A DNA stretch of 39,806 nucleotides from Patescibacteria group bacterium (GCA_013815345.1 JACDGK010000005.1:27374-67179); one strand, 5' to 3'; counted from the stretch's first letter, positions 1-8,106 are shown. Numbers and translations: made by a program. Notes: a model not told the origin generated them from the sequence alone.

Positions 1-2040
1 CTGCGAAGCAGTCGCGTCTTGCGTGTTTGCAAAAAGCTTTTTTGAATCTTCAATAATCTCATCAGCGAGACGATGCCAGGCGTAGTGATAGAGCTTTTCC
101 GCGGCCATATACACGCGATACTCTTCGAGGTCGAGCGTTACGTCTTTCGCAAGGGAAGTGAATTCCATCCAGAGTGCCGCATCAGCTTCGTTCGGTATTG
201 AGTGCATGTCGACTCCTTCAGTGTTGTCGAGAATAAAACGTGTAATATTCCAAAGCTTATTCGCGAAATGCTTGTAGCCTTTGACTTTGTCTTCATCAAA
301 ACGAATGTCATTACCGATTGCGGTGCCCACGAGCAAACCCATACGAAGAGCGTCTGCGCCATATTTCTCGATCATATCGATTGGGTCAATGCCGTTTCCG
401 ATCGACTTGCTAAATTTACGTCCTTGCTTATCACGCACTAACCCGTGAATTAAAACTGTCTTAAAGGGAACCTGGCCAAGATGAAAACCACTCATGAGAA
501 TCATGCGGGATATCCAAAGTTGGAGAAGCTCATACGCAGGGGACATAAAGGATGTCGGATGAAATGTAGCAAGGTCTGATGTTTGCTCCGGCCAACCGAG
601 CGTTGAAAACGTCCACAGGGCTGAAGAAAACCACGTATCAAGCACATCGGATTCCTGTGCCCATCCGTCTCCTTCAGATGCTGCAATGCCGCAATAGATT
701 TCCTCTCCGCGATACCAGATAGGAATGCGATGGCCGAACCAGATTTGTCGGCTTATGCACCAGTCATGCAGATTACTGATCCAGTGAAAATACGTTTTTC
801 TAAATCCCTCTTGCTCCATGGTGATGTTCCCGCTCTCTACGGCAGTGCGCATAAGCGTTTTGAGCGTTGTGGTGCTGCCGCTTTCAATGCCGGTAATCTC
901 TGAATGAGGAATTTTAAATGGAGTATCCACTCCCACGAACCACTGAAGTTTTGGAAGTGGTTCAATAATGCCGCCAGTGCGCTCTGCAGTAGAAACGTTT
1001 TGTTGAACATCTTCCTCTTTTTCGAGAAGTCCTTCCGCACGAAGCCACTCTGCAACTATCTCCCGAGCGTCGGTTACTTTTAGTCCTTCGAGGCGACCGT
1101 TCACCGTCATCTTTGCGTATTCATTAATGACGATCCTATCTTTCGGAAGATCATGACGTTCTGCAATATACCAGTCGATCTGGCTATGTGCGGGAGTTAC
1201 GCCGAGCGCACCTGTGCCGAATTCTGGATCCACTTCTTTGTCCGCGATGATCGTTATGTGGAGCGGCACGTCGCAGAAGACCGCATCATATTCTTTGCCT
1301 ACGAATTCTTTGTACCGCGCATCCTCTGGGTGCACCGCCACAGCAACATCGCCGACTTTCGTCTCCAGACGAGTCGTCGCGATAGGAATAGGAAAGTCCT
1401 TACTGTATCTAAAAGTGTAAAGTTTCGCCGTACGTTCTTCATGCACGATCTCATCGTCTGAAATAGTCGTTTGACCTTTCGGGTCCCAGTTCACGATGCG
1501 ATTGCCTCGATAAATAAGTCCGGCAGCATACATTCGTTCAAAAGCCGTGAAAACTGCGTTATTGCGAGCATCGTCAAGTGTGTAGGCATACCGCGACCAA
1601 TCAAGTGAAGCGCCAAGACGGCGCACCTGACTTAGAATCGTGCTCTCGCTATCTTTAGCAAACTTCGACACACGCTGCACCAATTCTTCTCGTCCAAGGT
1701 CATGACGGCTTTTGCCTTCCTCTTTTTGTATATTCTTTTCAACACGTGCTTGAGTCGCAATGGCTGCTGAATCGGTGCCCGGAACCCACAACGCTTTTTT
1801 TCCACGCATACGCTGGTAGCGGATGACGGTGTCTTGAAGCGCGTCCTCGTAGGCATGCCCGATGTGAAGCACACCGGTCACGTTCGGTGGTGGAAGAGTA
1901 ATGGTGAAGCTCTCGGTGCGAGTTCCCGGCAAATTGTCAGGATTGAAATACCCGCTTTCTTCCCATGCACTATAGATGCGAGGCTCCGTCTCGGCGGAGT
2001 CATAGGGTTTAGAAAACTTCTCGAATTCTTGATGAGCCAT
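1..2040 (-). CDS. valS: Valyl-tRNA synthetase, C-terminal part beyond window edge
   Basis: Class I aminoacyl-tRNA synthetase that charges tRNA-Val in the cytoplasm. It is missing from the ORF track because it has no stop inside the window; I read it directly from the minus strand. About 680 residues are present out of a usual 850-900. The N-terminal block LPPPNVTG is followed by the HIGH signature (residues 59-62). The connective editing region lies in the middle, and the second ATP-binding signature appears as KFSKS (about 542-546). The open end lies in the anticodon-binding domain. The ATG at 2040 is preceded by a TATATT box with 7 nt between, so the mRNA is probably leaderless. The matching tRNA-Val lies 2.4 kb away. 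Identification is secure. Confidence 0.97.
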   Translation of the reverse strand, partial: MAHQEFEKFSKPYDSAETEPRIYSAWEESGYFNPDNLPGTRTESFTITLPPPNVTGVLHIGHAYEDALQDTVIRYQRMRGKKALWVPGTDSAAIATQARVEKNIQKEEGKSRHDLGREELVQRVSKFAKDSESTILSQVRRLGASLDWSRYAYTLDDARNNAVFTAFERMYAAGLIYRGNRIVNWDPKGQTTISDDEIVHEERTAKLYTFRYSKDFPIPIATTRLETKVGDVAVAVHPEDARYKEFVGKEYDAVFCDVPLHITIIADKEVDPEFGTGALGVTPAHSQIDWYIAERHDLPKDRIVINEYAKMTVNGRLEGLKVTDAREIVAEWLRAEGLLEKEEDVQQNVSTAERTGGIIEPLPKLQWFVGVDTPFKIPHSEITGIESGSTTTLKTLMRTAVESGNITMEQEGFRKTYFHWISNLHDWCISRQIWFGHRIPIWYRGEEIYCGIAASEGDGWAQESDVLDTWFSSALWTFSTLGWPEQTSDLATFHPTSFMSPAYELLQLWISRMILMSGFHLGQVPFKTVLIHGLVRDKQGRKFSKSIGNGIDPIDMIEKYGADALRMGLLVGTAIGNDIRFDEDKVKGYKHFANKLWNITRFILDNTEGVDMHSIPNEADAALWMEFTSLAKDVTLDLEEYRVYMAAEKLYHYAWHRLADEIIEDSKKLFANTQDATASQ

Positions 2041-2065
2041 TCTTTAAAATATAGCAAAAGACGCT

Positions 2066-3283
2066 CTACTTTGCTCGTTGCGGGAGAGGCGCAGCAAGAG
2101 AAAGATTTCCGTCAGCCATCAGAGTGCCAGCTTCGACAAATTCAGTGTGGAGAAAACGATAGAAGCCTGCGAGACCGATCATAATCGCATTGTCGCCGGT
2201 AAGGCCGTCGGGAGGATACCGAAGATCAATATATGGTAAATCATTTTTCAATTTTTCTTCAAAACGTCGCCGAATATGAATGTTTGCTGAAACACCGCCG
2301 CCGATGGCGAGAGTTTGCGCTCGTGTCTCTTCGAGAGCCTTTACAGTCTTTGCGATCAGCACATCGGCGGCGGCGTCCTCAAACGCCCGTGCGAGTTGTT
2401 CTTTCTCCCGTTCCGACACCAGTGTCTTTTCTTTCAGTAAATTTTTCAGGGTGTACAACACCGCAGTCTTAAGTCCTGAAAATGAAAAATAATAATCCGG
2501 ACTATCGATCATCGGCCGTGGAAGTTTGAAGGAATTAGTCGAGGAATCTTCTCGATCCCGTTCCGCGAGTTTTGAAACCTCCGGTCCCCCAGGATAGGGA
2601 AGGTCGAGCATGCGGCCCACTTTATCAAATGCCTCACCCACCGCATCGTCACGAGTTTGTCCGAGCAGACGATAGGAAAGCCAGTTCTCCATGAGATCGA
2701 GCTCGGTGTGACCACCCGAAATAAGCAGACCGAGAATGGGTGTCTGCACATTCTCGATTGAGAGTAGGTTCTCCTCCACATCACGTTTTGCAAGCGCGAT
2801 CATAAAATGCCCTTCCATATGATTCACTGGCACCAGCGGAATATTCCACGCGAGCGAGAGTGCCTGTGCGAAATTAACGCCGACCCAAAGCGCAGGAGCA
2901 AGTCCAGGGCCATAGGTAACGGCGATCGCATCGATTGGTGGGCGCTCGACTCCTTCTATAAAATGTACGAAATGTTCTGTTAATCCCTCCTCTCGAAAAA
3001 GAAAATCACCAACTTTTACATACATATCGGGAGGAAATATTTGCGAATCTTCATGAAGCATCTCGGCTTCTTCTAGAGCTGAGTAAAGTAAGGGAACAAG
3101 ATTCTTTGCATGTTCTCTTTTTGCCACCGCCGGAAACACGCCACCGAACTCGCGATGGATTTCTATTTGTGAAAGAAGTGCATGCGATAGTACCTTAAAA
3201 GTAGCTGACTGTTCATCACCATCGCATTCGAGTATCGCTATGGCTGTTTCGTCGCAGGAAGTTTCAATCGCCAATATTTTCAT
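2066..3283 (-). CDS. tsaD: tRNA N6-threonylcarbamoyladenosine transferase TsaD
   Basis: Transfers the threonylcarbamoyl group to A37 of ANN-decoding tRNAs, the last step of t6A synthesis, normally in complex with TsaB and TsaE. The ASKHA-fold N-terminus LAIETSCDET and the metal-binding HMEGH (155-159) are intact, followed by GLLISGGHTEL and a C-terminal glycine-rich GGGVSAN block. At 405 residues it is longer than the usual 330-350; the excess is mainly a segment of about 40 residues (roughly 77-112) between AKREH and IDAIAVTYGPG. Its start lies inside the end of the upstream DHH gene (20-bp overlap), so the two are translationally coupled. tsaC lies at 4603; I see no tsaB or tsaE here. Confidence 0.96.
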   Translation of the reverse strand: MKILAIETSCDETAIAILECDGDEQSATFKVLSHALLSQIEIHREFGGVFPAVAKREHAKNLVPLLYSALEEAEMLHEDSQIFPPDMYVKVGDFLFREEGLTEHFVHFIEGVERPPIDAIAVTYGPGLAPALWVGVNFAQALSLAWNIPLVPVNHMEGHFMIALAKRDVEENLLSIENVQTPILGLLISGGHTELDLMENWLSYRLLGQTRDDAVGEAFDKVGRMLDLPYPGGPEVSKLAERDREDSSTNSFKLPRPMIDSPDYYFSFSGLKTAVLYTLKNLLKEKTLVSEREKEQLARAFEDAAADVLIAKTVKALEETRAQTLAIGGGVSANIHIRRRFEEKLKNDLPYIDLRYPPDGLTGDNAIMIGLAGFYRFLHTEFVEAGTLMADGNLSLAAPLPQRAK

Positions 3284-4121
3284 TTTCTATTATTTTCCAC
3301 GGCATCTCTACATCTAGGGGTATTTGAAATCCTGCTGAAGCCGAGTGTCCATTTCCTCCATATTTTCGAGCAATTTCTGCTACATCTACTGTCCCATCAC
3401 TTCGGATAGAAACGCCGTATCCTTCAGGGTGCGCTGACACTACAAGTGCGATAGGTGGTTTTTCTTTATAGAGTACTTCCGCGACTGTGGATTTAAGGGT
3501 AATAAGCGGATGAGAATTGGCAAAGTAACATTCATAGCCTTCAAACGCTACAAGATTTGCTTTGCTTGCTGCATATTTTGCAAGAAGGCCGAAGTATTCC
3601 ATATACACTCGAGCCTTGATAAAAAACTCTTCACGCCCTTTTCGATCTTCCAATTGCTGCACTAATTGATCCCACGCTTCGAATTCATAGGGATTAACGA
3701 TGAGATAGGCGAGTACCGCACGAGTGTCAGGAAGAGCGAAACGGTATATATCATCGTCTTCGACAAAAAGAAGAAGAGCTGGTACGGGAGTATCGGGATG
3801 AAAATAGCGCCACGCTATGGTCGCACCAGAGTGATTATTATCAAATACGAATTCTGGCATGCTCTCGGTTACTGCTCGCACTCCAAGGTGATGATCAAGT
3901 ACCGTCACTGATTTTGCTTCGGCAACAATCTGATCCATAACCTCTTTCTCATAGCAGAAATCGACGAAAAATAGATGTGCTCCAGACAAGTCTTCTGGTA
4001 CCGGTCTTCCGTATTTTACGGGAAGATATTCAGCAGTATCGGCGAATTTTTTCCACGCGGCATAAGCGCCACCAAATCCATCAGGGCAGTTAGCGTGGTA
4101 CAGAATCATCGTACGTTCCAT
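3264..4121 (-). CDS. DHH/DHHA1-family phosphoesterase
   Basis: A 285-residue protein of the DHH superfamily, metal-dependent phosphoesterases that include RecJ, nanoRNases and exopolyphosphatase-like enzymes. The N-terminal motif reads HANCPDGFGGA where many members have a DxDG pattern. The family signature is LDHH (75-78), and the DHHA1 glycine-rich block YGGNGHSASAGF is near residue 258. The substrate cannot be read from sequence; short oligonucleotides or a nucleotide phosphate are the usual options. A TATAAC box sits exactly 6 nt before the ATG at 4121, which supports this start over the internal M5 and suggests a leaderless mRNA. Its stop overlaps the tsaD start. Confidence 0.88.
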   Translation of the reverse strand: MERTMILYHANCPDGFGGAYAAWKKFADTAEYLPVKYGRPVPEDLSGAHLFFVDFCYEKEVMDQIVAEAKSVTVLDHHLGVRAVTESMPEFVFDNNHSGATIAWRYFHPDTPVPALLLFVEDDDIYRFALPDTRAVLAYLIVNPYEFEAWDQLVQQLEDRKGREEFFIKARVYMEYFGLLAKYAASKANLVAFEGYECYFANSHPLITLKSTVAEVLYKEKPPIALVVSAHPEGYGVSIRSDGTVDVAEIARKYGGNGHSASAGFQIPLDVEMPWKIIENENIGD

Positions 4122-4127
4122 CTCTCT

Positions 4128-4133
4128 GTTATA
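4128..4133 (-). promoter_or_regulatory. -10 box directly upstream of the DHH gene
   Basis: TATAAC followed by 6 nt and the ATG. Transcription would begin at or next to the start codon, giving a leaderless mRNA. No Shine-Dalgarno sequence is present. Confidence 0.55.
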
Positions 4134-4166
4134 GCGTATTTGAGGACTTGAGGCGAGGAAAGGAAT

Positions 4167-4190
4167 ATCGCCGCGGCATGCCGCGGCGAT
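4167..4190. repeat. 24-bp perfect GC-rich palindrome
   Basis: ATCGCCGCGGCATG and its exact complement form an uninterrupted palindrome between the end of the 47-residue peptide gene and the DHH gene promoter. No T-run follows on either strand, so it is not a standard intrinsic terminator. It could be an extruded hairpin, a protein-binding site or a decayed terminator. Confidence 0.7.
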
Positions 4191-4208
4191 TAGTCGAACG
4201 TGAATCCC

Positions 4209-4352
4209 TCATTTGCGCTCTTTGTGTGTCTGCAACACAGCACGTACTCCAAAGAGTATCAACATCGGCCCAACGACTCCAAAAACGAGTACGGCAAAGC
4301 CGTTTTTTGGGTCTTCATTAAACCATGCGAGAAAAGAGTGAATTACTCCCAT
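4209..4352 (-). CDS. Small single-pass membrane protein, unknown function
   Basis: The ORF track starts this frame at 4436, but a perfect AGGAGG lies 9 nt before the internal ATG at 4352, so I take the protein as 47 residues starting MGVIHSFLAWF. One hydrophobic segment (about 17-38, GFAVLVFGVVGPMLILFG) should span the membrane. A short basic tail, THKERK, probably faces the cytoplasm. I recognise no family. The classical SD is notable because most neighbours lack one. It lies between the tRNA-Val gene and the DHH gene and could be a small regulatory or accessory membrane peptide. Its reality rests on the SD and the hydrophobic profile. Confidence 0.6.
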   Translation of the reverse strand: MGVIHSFLAWFNEDPKNGFAVLVFGVVGPMLILFGVRAVLQTHKERK

Positions 4353-4477
4353 CGGAATATACCTCCTGGTTTCTAGCGTAAATGGTACCACTTCATAAAA
4401 ATGAATTTCATCTTCTGCACCTTTAGTGCACCCCAAGGGTACTGGATTTTCTAAGCCGCTTCGCTCCTAACAAAATC

Positions 4478-4554
4478 TGGTGCGCGGTGAGGAATTCGAA
4501 TCCCCGACCTTCTCAACGTCAATGAGACGCTCTAACCAGCTGAGCTAACCGCGC
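4478..4554 (-). tRNA. tRNA-Val(GAC)
   Basis: Acceptor GCGCGGT/ACCGCGC, D-arm with GCTC/GAGC, anticodon stem TCTCA/TGAGA around loop TTGACGT (anticodon GAC), T-arm GGGGA-TTCGAAT-TCCTC and an encoded CCA. The 77-nt cloverleaf is complete. Its 5' end abuts the upstream region of tsaC on the other strand. Confidence 0.96.
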
Positions 4555-4602
4555 ATGAGCGAACCCTCGCAGGATAGCGTGTTTGAAGATACTATTCAAT
4601 AT

Positions 4603-5223
4603 ATGGAGATCGTACGGATTTCAGATACCTCGATACAGCACGCCGCCCAAAGGGCGGCGTCGGCTATGGCCGCTGGTTCACTCATTGTGTATCCGACCGA
4701 TACGCTCTATGGAATCGGGGTCGATCCTGCGAATCCTCAAGCACTCGCCCGAGTGTGGGCGTTAAAAGTGAGACAATCTAAAAAGCCAATTTCGATCATT
4801 GTTCCCGACATTGAGTCCATTGAACAGTATGCAGTTCTCAGTGATACGGCACATGCGTTTGCACAAAGATTTCTTCCGGGGGCACTAACACTCGTGCTAC
4901 CTGCAAAATCTACCGTTCCGAATGAAATCACCTTTAACAACTCAATTGGCATTCGCATTCCCAATGATGCATTTTGTCTTGAGCTCTCGCGAGCATTTGG
5001 CAAGCCTTTCACCGCCACAAGTGCAAACAGAAGCGGTCATCAAACAGCAACGAATCCACGCCTCATATTGGAGCAATTCGGGCCTCAGATGGAAGAAATT
5101 ACGCTCGCCGTCGAAGACGGCGAGCGTTCCGGCACTATTCCTTCAACCGTCGTCTCTTTTATTAATGACGTCCCCTACATTTTGCGTGAAGGTGCTATCA
5201 CTCGTGAAGAACTGGGTTTCTAA
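4603..5223 (+). CDS. tsaC: L-threonylcarbamoyladenylate synthase (TsaC/Sua5 family)
   Basis: Makes threonylcarbamoyl-AMP from threonine, bicarbonate and ATP, the first step of t6A synthesis; TsaD uses the product. The YrdC-fold signatures are SLIVYPTDTLYGIG, the KVRQSKKP substrate loop, PGALTLVLPAK, IGIRIPND and the terminal TATSANRSG. The track's ATG at 4555 directly abuts the divergent tRNA-Val. I prefer the ATG at 4603 (206 residues) because the fold begins just after it and a TACTAT box lies 7 nt upstream, giving a leaderless transcript. The stop is 1 bp from the convergent glycosylase gene. There is no C-terminal Sua5 domain, so this is the short TsaC form. Confidence 0.95.
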   Translation: MEIVRISDTSIQHAAQRAASAMAAGSLIVYPTDTLYGIGVDPANPQALARVWALKVRQSKKPISIIVPDIESIEQYAVLSDTAHAFAQRFLPGALTLVLPAKSTVPNEITFNNSIGIRIPNDAFCLELSRAFGKPFTATSANRSGHQTATNPRLILEQFGPQMEEITLAVEDGERSGTIPSTVVSFINDVPYILREGAITREELGF

Positions 5224-5224
5224 T

Positions 5225-5839
5225 TTAGGTTGCTGTATCCATCAGCTCCCACAAATACCAGCAAGCCACAGTACGATACGGTCGCCAATGCTTTGATAGC
5301 TGCTCCATTTTCTTTGCAACAGGCGGATTTTTCATCTTAAACAATTTTTGAAAACCTTTCTGTATAGCAAGGTCGCCGGTAGGAAGCACGTCGGGGCGGT
5401 AGAGCGTAAACATAAGAAACATATCCGCTGTCCATCGTCCGACGCCTTTGACGACGATCAAATGCTCTCGAATTTTTTCGTCAGTCATGTTTTTGAAATT
5501 GCTCGGGTCGATAGTGCCATCTAAGAAACGCCGAGCAAGGTCACGAAGGTAGCTCATCTTTTGTGACGAGAGACCCACTTTCCGAAGTTGGGTATCTTTT
5601 AATGTGAGTACTTCTTTTGGCGTAGGGTAGCGACTATCGGGAAAAAGCGTGAGAAACCGAGAAAGAATCGTTCCAGCAGCCTTTCCCGAAAGTTGTTGAT
5701 AGATTATGGAACGAATAAGGGAGTGGAAAGGATCAGCAGGGCGCTTGAAAGGCGGCCCTTTCTCGGTGAGCGCAATCATCGCAAGTCGTGGATCTTTCCG
5801 TAGATAAGCCAACGATTCCTCATAGAGTTTCTTCTTCAT
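5225..5839 (-). CDS. DNA-3-methyladenine glycosylase II-like HhH-GPD protein
   Basis: Base-excision repair glycosylase of the AlkA/HhH-GPD superfamily, which removes alkylated bases from DNA. The helix-hairpin-helix is LIVVKGVGRWTADMF (127-141), and the catalytic aspartate is D156 in LPTGDLAI. No FeS-cluster cysteines follow, which argues against the EndoIII/MutY branches. At 204 residues it is the compact form without AlkA's N-terminal domain. It is divergent from truB and converges on tsaC with a 1-bp gap. A GACAAT box lies 6 nt before the ATG. Exact lesion specificity is inference from family. Confidence 0.9.
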   Translation of the reverse strand: MKKKLYEESLAYLRKDPRLAMIALTEKGPPFKRPADPFHSLIRSIIYQQLSGKAAGTILSRFLTLFPDSRYPTPKEVLTLKDTQLRKVGLSSQKMSYLRDLARRFLDGTIDPSNFKNMTDEKIREHLIVVKGVGRWTADMFLMFTLYRPDVLPTGDLAIQKGFQKLFKMKNPPVAKKMEQLSKHWRPYRTVACWYLWELMDTAT

Positions 5840-5907
5840 GCGCTGATTGTCTCATAAGAAAGCTCTTCATGCCCATTTCGTATACAATACCCACATCACT
5901 CTTTCGT

Positions 5908-6741
5908 ATGAGCATCTCATCAACTATTCCTCCGTATGTCGTGCTCCACAAGAAGCGGGGCGAAACGCCCCTCGAGACACTGGAAGCGTGGAAGTCACAG
6001 CATTCCGCTCTCGCAGGTATTCCTACGTCATACGCGGGTCGGCTTGATCCTATGGCGGAAGGGAAGCTGCTGGTGTTGCTGGGAGATGAGTGCAAAAAAC
6101 AAGACCAATATACGAAGCTCGATAAAGAGTATGAAATTGAGGTGCTACTTGATATGAAAACTGACACGGGAGATGTGTTAGGAATAGGAGAGTACGGCGG
6201 GAAGGTAACGTTCCCGGATCGGGCCGCTTTGCGGCCCGTCCTCTCTCACGAGCTCGGTCCTCGCTCACATCGCTACCCGATCTTTTCTTCGAAAACCGTA
6301 AATGGCAAGCCCCTTTTTCTGTATGCGCTTGAAGGAACCTTGAGTGAGATAACAATTCCCGAGCATATTGAAACCATCTATCGAATCATTCATGAGAATT
6401 CATATCGTCTCTCCACGATCGAGCTTAAGAAACGCCTTGATGAATTACTTGCGCACATTCCTCGCAGTGACGAGCCATCAAAGATTCTTGGCGCAGACTT
6501 TAGGCAAGATGCAGTGCGCGCTCGCTGGAACGAAATTTTTAAAACACTTCCGAATCGTCAGTTTGAAATCCTAAAACTTCGCGTGATCTGCGCTTCTGGC
6601 TCATACATGCGTACGCTTGCTGAACGCATCGGCACCTCGCTGGGCACTACGGGTCTCGCTCTCTCAATCAATCGAACAAAAATAGGGAAGTTCACGTCAC
6701 TAGGCCCCGTCAATTTTTGGTCAAAACAATATACCGCTTAG
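5908..6741 (+). CDS. truB: tRNA pseudouridine-55 synthase TruB
   Basis: Isomerises U55 to pseudouridine in the tRNA T-loop. The catalytic aspartate is in YAGRLDPMAEG (D47 of the 277-residue product). YEIEVLLDMKTDTGDVLG, RYPIFSSKTVNGKPL and the C-terminal CASGSYMRTLAERIG match the other TruB blocks. The track start at 5788 lies inside the divergent glycosylase gene; the ATG at 5908 matches the family N-terminus and follows a TATACAAT box by 19 nt. A long linker (roughly residues 145-225) before the C-terminal motif is larger than in E. coli TruB. One tRNA in this window, tRNA-Cys, has G at the target position. Confidence 0.93.
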   Translation: MSISSTIPPYVVLHKKRGETPLETLEAWKSQHSALAGIPTSYAGRLDPMAEGKLLVLLGDECKKQDQYTKLDKEYEIEVLLDMKTDTGDVLGIGEYGGKVTFPDRAALRPVLSHELGPRSHRYPIFSSKTVNGKPLFLYALEGTLSEITIPEHIETIYRIIHENSYRLSTIELKKRLDELLAHIPRSDEPSKILGADFRQDAVRARWNEIFKTLPNRQFEILKLRVICASGSYMRTLAERIGTSLGTTGLALSINRTKIGKFTSLGPVNFWSKQYTA

Positions 6742-6765
6742 AAAATTAGAAATAATATAAAATGA

Positions 6766-6792
6766 AACCCCGCAACCAAATGGTGCGGGGTT
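6766..6792 (-). terminator. Intrinsic terminator hairpin between truB and the GC-rich orphan
   Basis: AACCCCGCA and TGCGGGGTT form a 9-bp GC-rich stem closed further by CC/GG. The T-rich run (TTTCATTTTATATT) follows in the minus direction, so it mainly serves the orphan gene at 6835-7803; it may also slow readthrough from truB. Confidence 0.7.
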
Positions 6793-6834
6793 CTCGATTT
6801 AAGGTTAGATCGAGTAAACCTTTGTGTTGATGCT

Positions 6835-7803
6835 TTACGTGCTCAGAGGAGTGAACTTGCCGAGCGTGTTGATCTTATCGGTGTGAACCGAATAGACCAG
6901 CATCTTGCCGGACGCGTCGACGCCCTTCACCGCCACATAGGTGCCTTCATTGAGTCCAGCCGTTCGTGCCTCGCGGATTTTGTCCATGGAGCCGTAGAGC
7001 TGCACTTCGAAGGCAGCGTTATCCATCTCGATGAAAGTGCTCCCAATCGGGCGCACGGCCACGGCAGTGGATACGGCCGTCTTCGGCCTTTCGGCGGTGA
7101 CGAATGCCGCGAAACCCTTTGAGGGATTCCTGCCGCGTTCCTTCGTGACCTTGAAGGATTCGATCGGAGTTCCGATCTCGCCCTTTGCCCCGATGGAGTC
7201 GACGACGACGACGTGGACGCCGTTCGAGCACGAGGGCCACTCGGATTCGAGCAGCGGTATGCCGTACCGCTTTTGACCGTCTGCCGTGAAGCAGGTGATC
7301 TGACCTCGCGCCAGCATGGTGCGGACTCGCAGCTCACGTGCGGCCGCACGGACTTCAGCCGCCGCCGCTTGAGCAGCTTCCTGCTCGGCACGCAGACGGG
7401 CTTTGTCGGCCAGTGCGATTTTTTCCTCCGTGGAGGAAAGATGGCACTCCCGACCGAGGTAGTCCGCGGCGGCCCTTTTGAGACGAATGGTCTCTCGAAG
7501 GCCGATTTGCTGCGAGCCTGCGAGCTTGGAGAACGGAATGACCCGCTCCACCTTGCCGCACCTGCCTGAGCCGGTGAGCGCGATGACGGGATTGTCGCCC
7601 GCCATCGCGAGCACGCCGACGCCGAAGAAGCTTTCCTGTCGAAACGTCCAAAGAATCTTATCCTTCGGGTCCAGAACCTTGGCGACCACGAAGGGCAGAT
7701 GATTGAACTTCGTGCTCCTGATCATCTCGAGGGTGAAGACGGCACCGGCCGCCTGAATCGTGCCCCTTTCCACTTCGTGGGTCGGGGTATCCAGGATCGC
7801 CAT
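6835..7803 (-). CDS. Orphan GC-rich protein with central Ala/Glu coiled coil
   Basis: I do not recognise this protein. The track starts at a TTG (7827) only about 7 nt past the predicted transcription start, so I prefer the ATG at 7803 (322 residues, MAILDTPTHEV). There is no signal peptide or membrane segment. A highly charged alanine-rich helix (about 125-165) looks like a coiled coil and separates two probably beta-rich halves. The gene is visibly more GC-rich than its neighbours. It carries its own TTGACT-17-TATAGC promoter and a terminator, so it is a single-gene transcription unit. Composition suggests transfer or a different expression class. No clear SD precedes the ATG. Confidence 0.75.
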   Translation of the reverse strand: MAILDTPTHEVERGTIQAAGAVFTLEMIRSTKFNHLPFVVAKVLDPKDKILWTFRQESFFGVGVLAMAGDNPVIALTGSGRCGKVERVIPFSKLAGSQQIGLRETIRLKRAAADYLGRECHLSSTEEKIALADKARLRAEQEAAQAAAAEVRAAARELRVRTMLARGQITCFTADGQKRYGIPLLESEWPSCSNGVHVVVVDSIGAKGEIGTPIESFKVTKERGRNPSKGFAAFVTAERPKTAVSTAVAVRPIGSTFIEMDNAAFEVQLYGSMDKIREARTAGLNEGTYVAVKGVDASGKMLVYSVHTDKINTLGKFTPLST

Positions 7804-7840
7804 GCTGACGAAACCCGAAAAGGGCAATATGCCGCTAAAG

Positions 7841-7869
7841 GCTATACATTATTGAAAAATAAAAGTCAA
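7841..7869 (-). promoter_or_regulatory. Sigma70-type promoter of the GC-rich orphan
   Basis: TTGACT (7869-7864), 17-nt spacer, TATAGC (7846-7841). The predicted start is near 7834, giving a leader of about 30 nt to the ATG at 7803. The -35 box begins 2 nt beyond the tRNA-Glu 3' end. Confidence 0.75.
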
Positions 7870-7870
7870 G

Positions 7871-7942
7871 TGACCCCACGGGGAATCGAACCCCGATTTC
7901 AGCCGTGAAAGGGCCGCGTCCTAACCGTTAGACGATGGGGCC
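7871..7942 (-). tRNA. tRNA-Glu(TTC)
   Basis: Acceptor GGCCCCA/TGGGGTC, anticodon loop CTTTCAC (TTC), T-arm CGGGG-TTCGATT-CCCCG. CCA is not encoded: the bases after the discriminator are CTT. Confidence 0.95.
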
Positions 7943-7962
7943 TTCTAAAAGGCACGCACTAG

Positions 7963-8002
7963 GCCATCCTAGCATTTTTATACGCAGAAATGCTAGGATG
8001 GC
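7963..8002. repeat. 15-bp perfect inverted repeat between divergent tRNA genes
   Basis: GCCATCCTAGCATTT and its exact complement are separated by 10 nt (ttatacgcag). Each arm carries the hexamer TAGGAT pointing outward, with AGCATT 17 nt upstream of it, so the repeat could hold two mirror-image promoters for tRNA-Glu and tRNA-Ser. That role is inference. Confidence 0.7.
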
Positions 8003-8008
8003 TCTACT

Positions 8009-8093
8009 GGAGAGGTGGCAGAGTGGTCGAATGCACCGGTTTCGAAAACCGGCGTGCCGCAAGGTACCGGGAGTTCGAATCTCCCCCTCTCCG
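8009..8093 (+). tRNA. tRNA-Ser(CGA)
   Basis: Acceptor GGAGAGG/CCTCTCC with discriminator G, anticodon stem CCGGT/ACCGG around TTCGAAA (CGA), a long class II variable arm (GTGCCGCAAGGTAC) and T-loop TTCGAAT. CCA is not encoded. Confidence 0.95.
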
Positions 8094-8106
8094 CCCGAGT
8101 ATATTT

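Noticed and set aside
6883-7702. Several long ORFs on both strands over the GC-rich orphan
   Set aside because: GC-rich coding sequence produces stop-poor shadow frames. Only the 330-codon frame has a promoter, a terminator and normal protein composition.
7990-8106. N-terminal extension of the histidine phosphatase through tRNA-Ser
   Set aside because: The extension translates the tRNA gene; the family N-terminus begins at the ATG at 8107.
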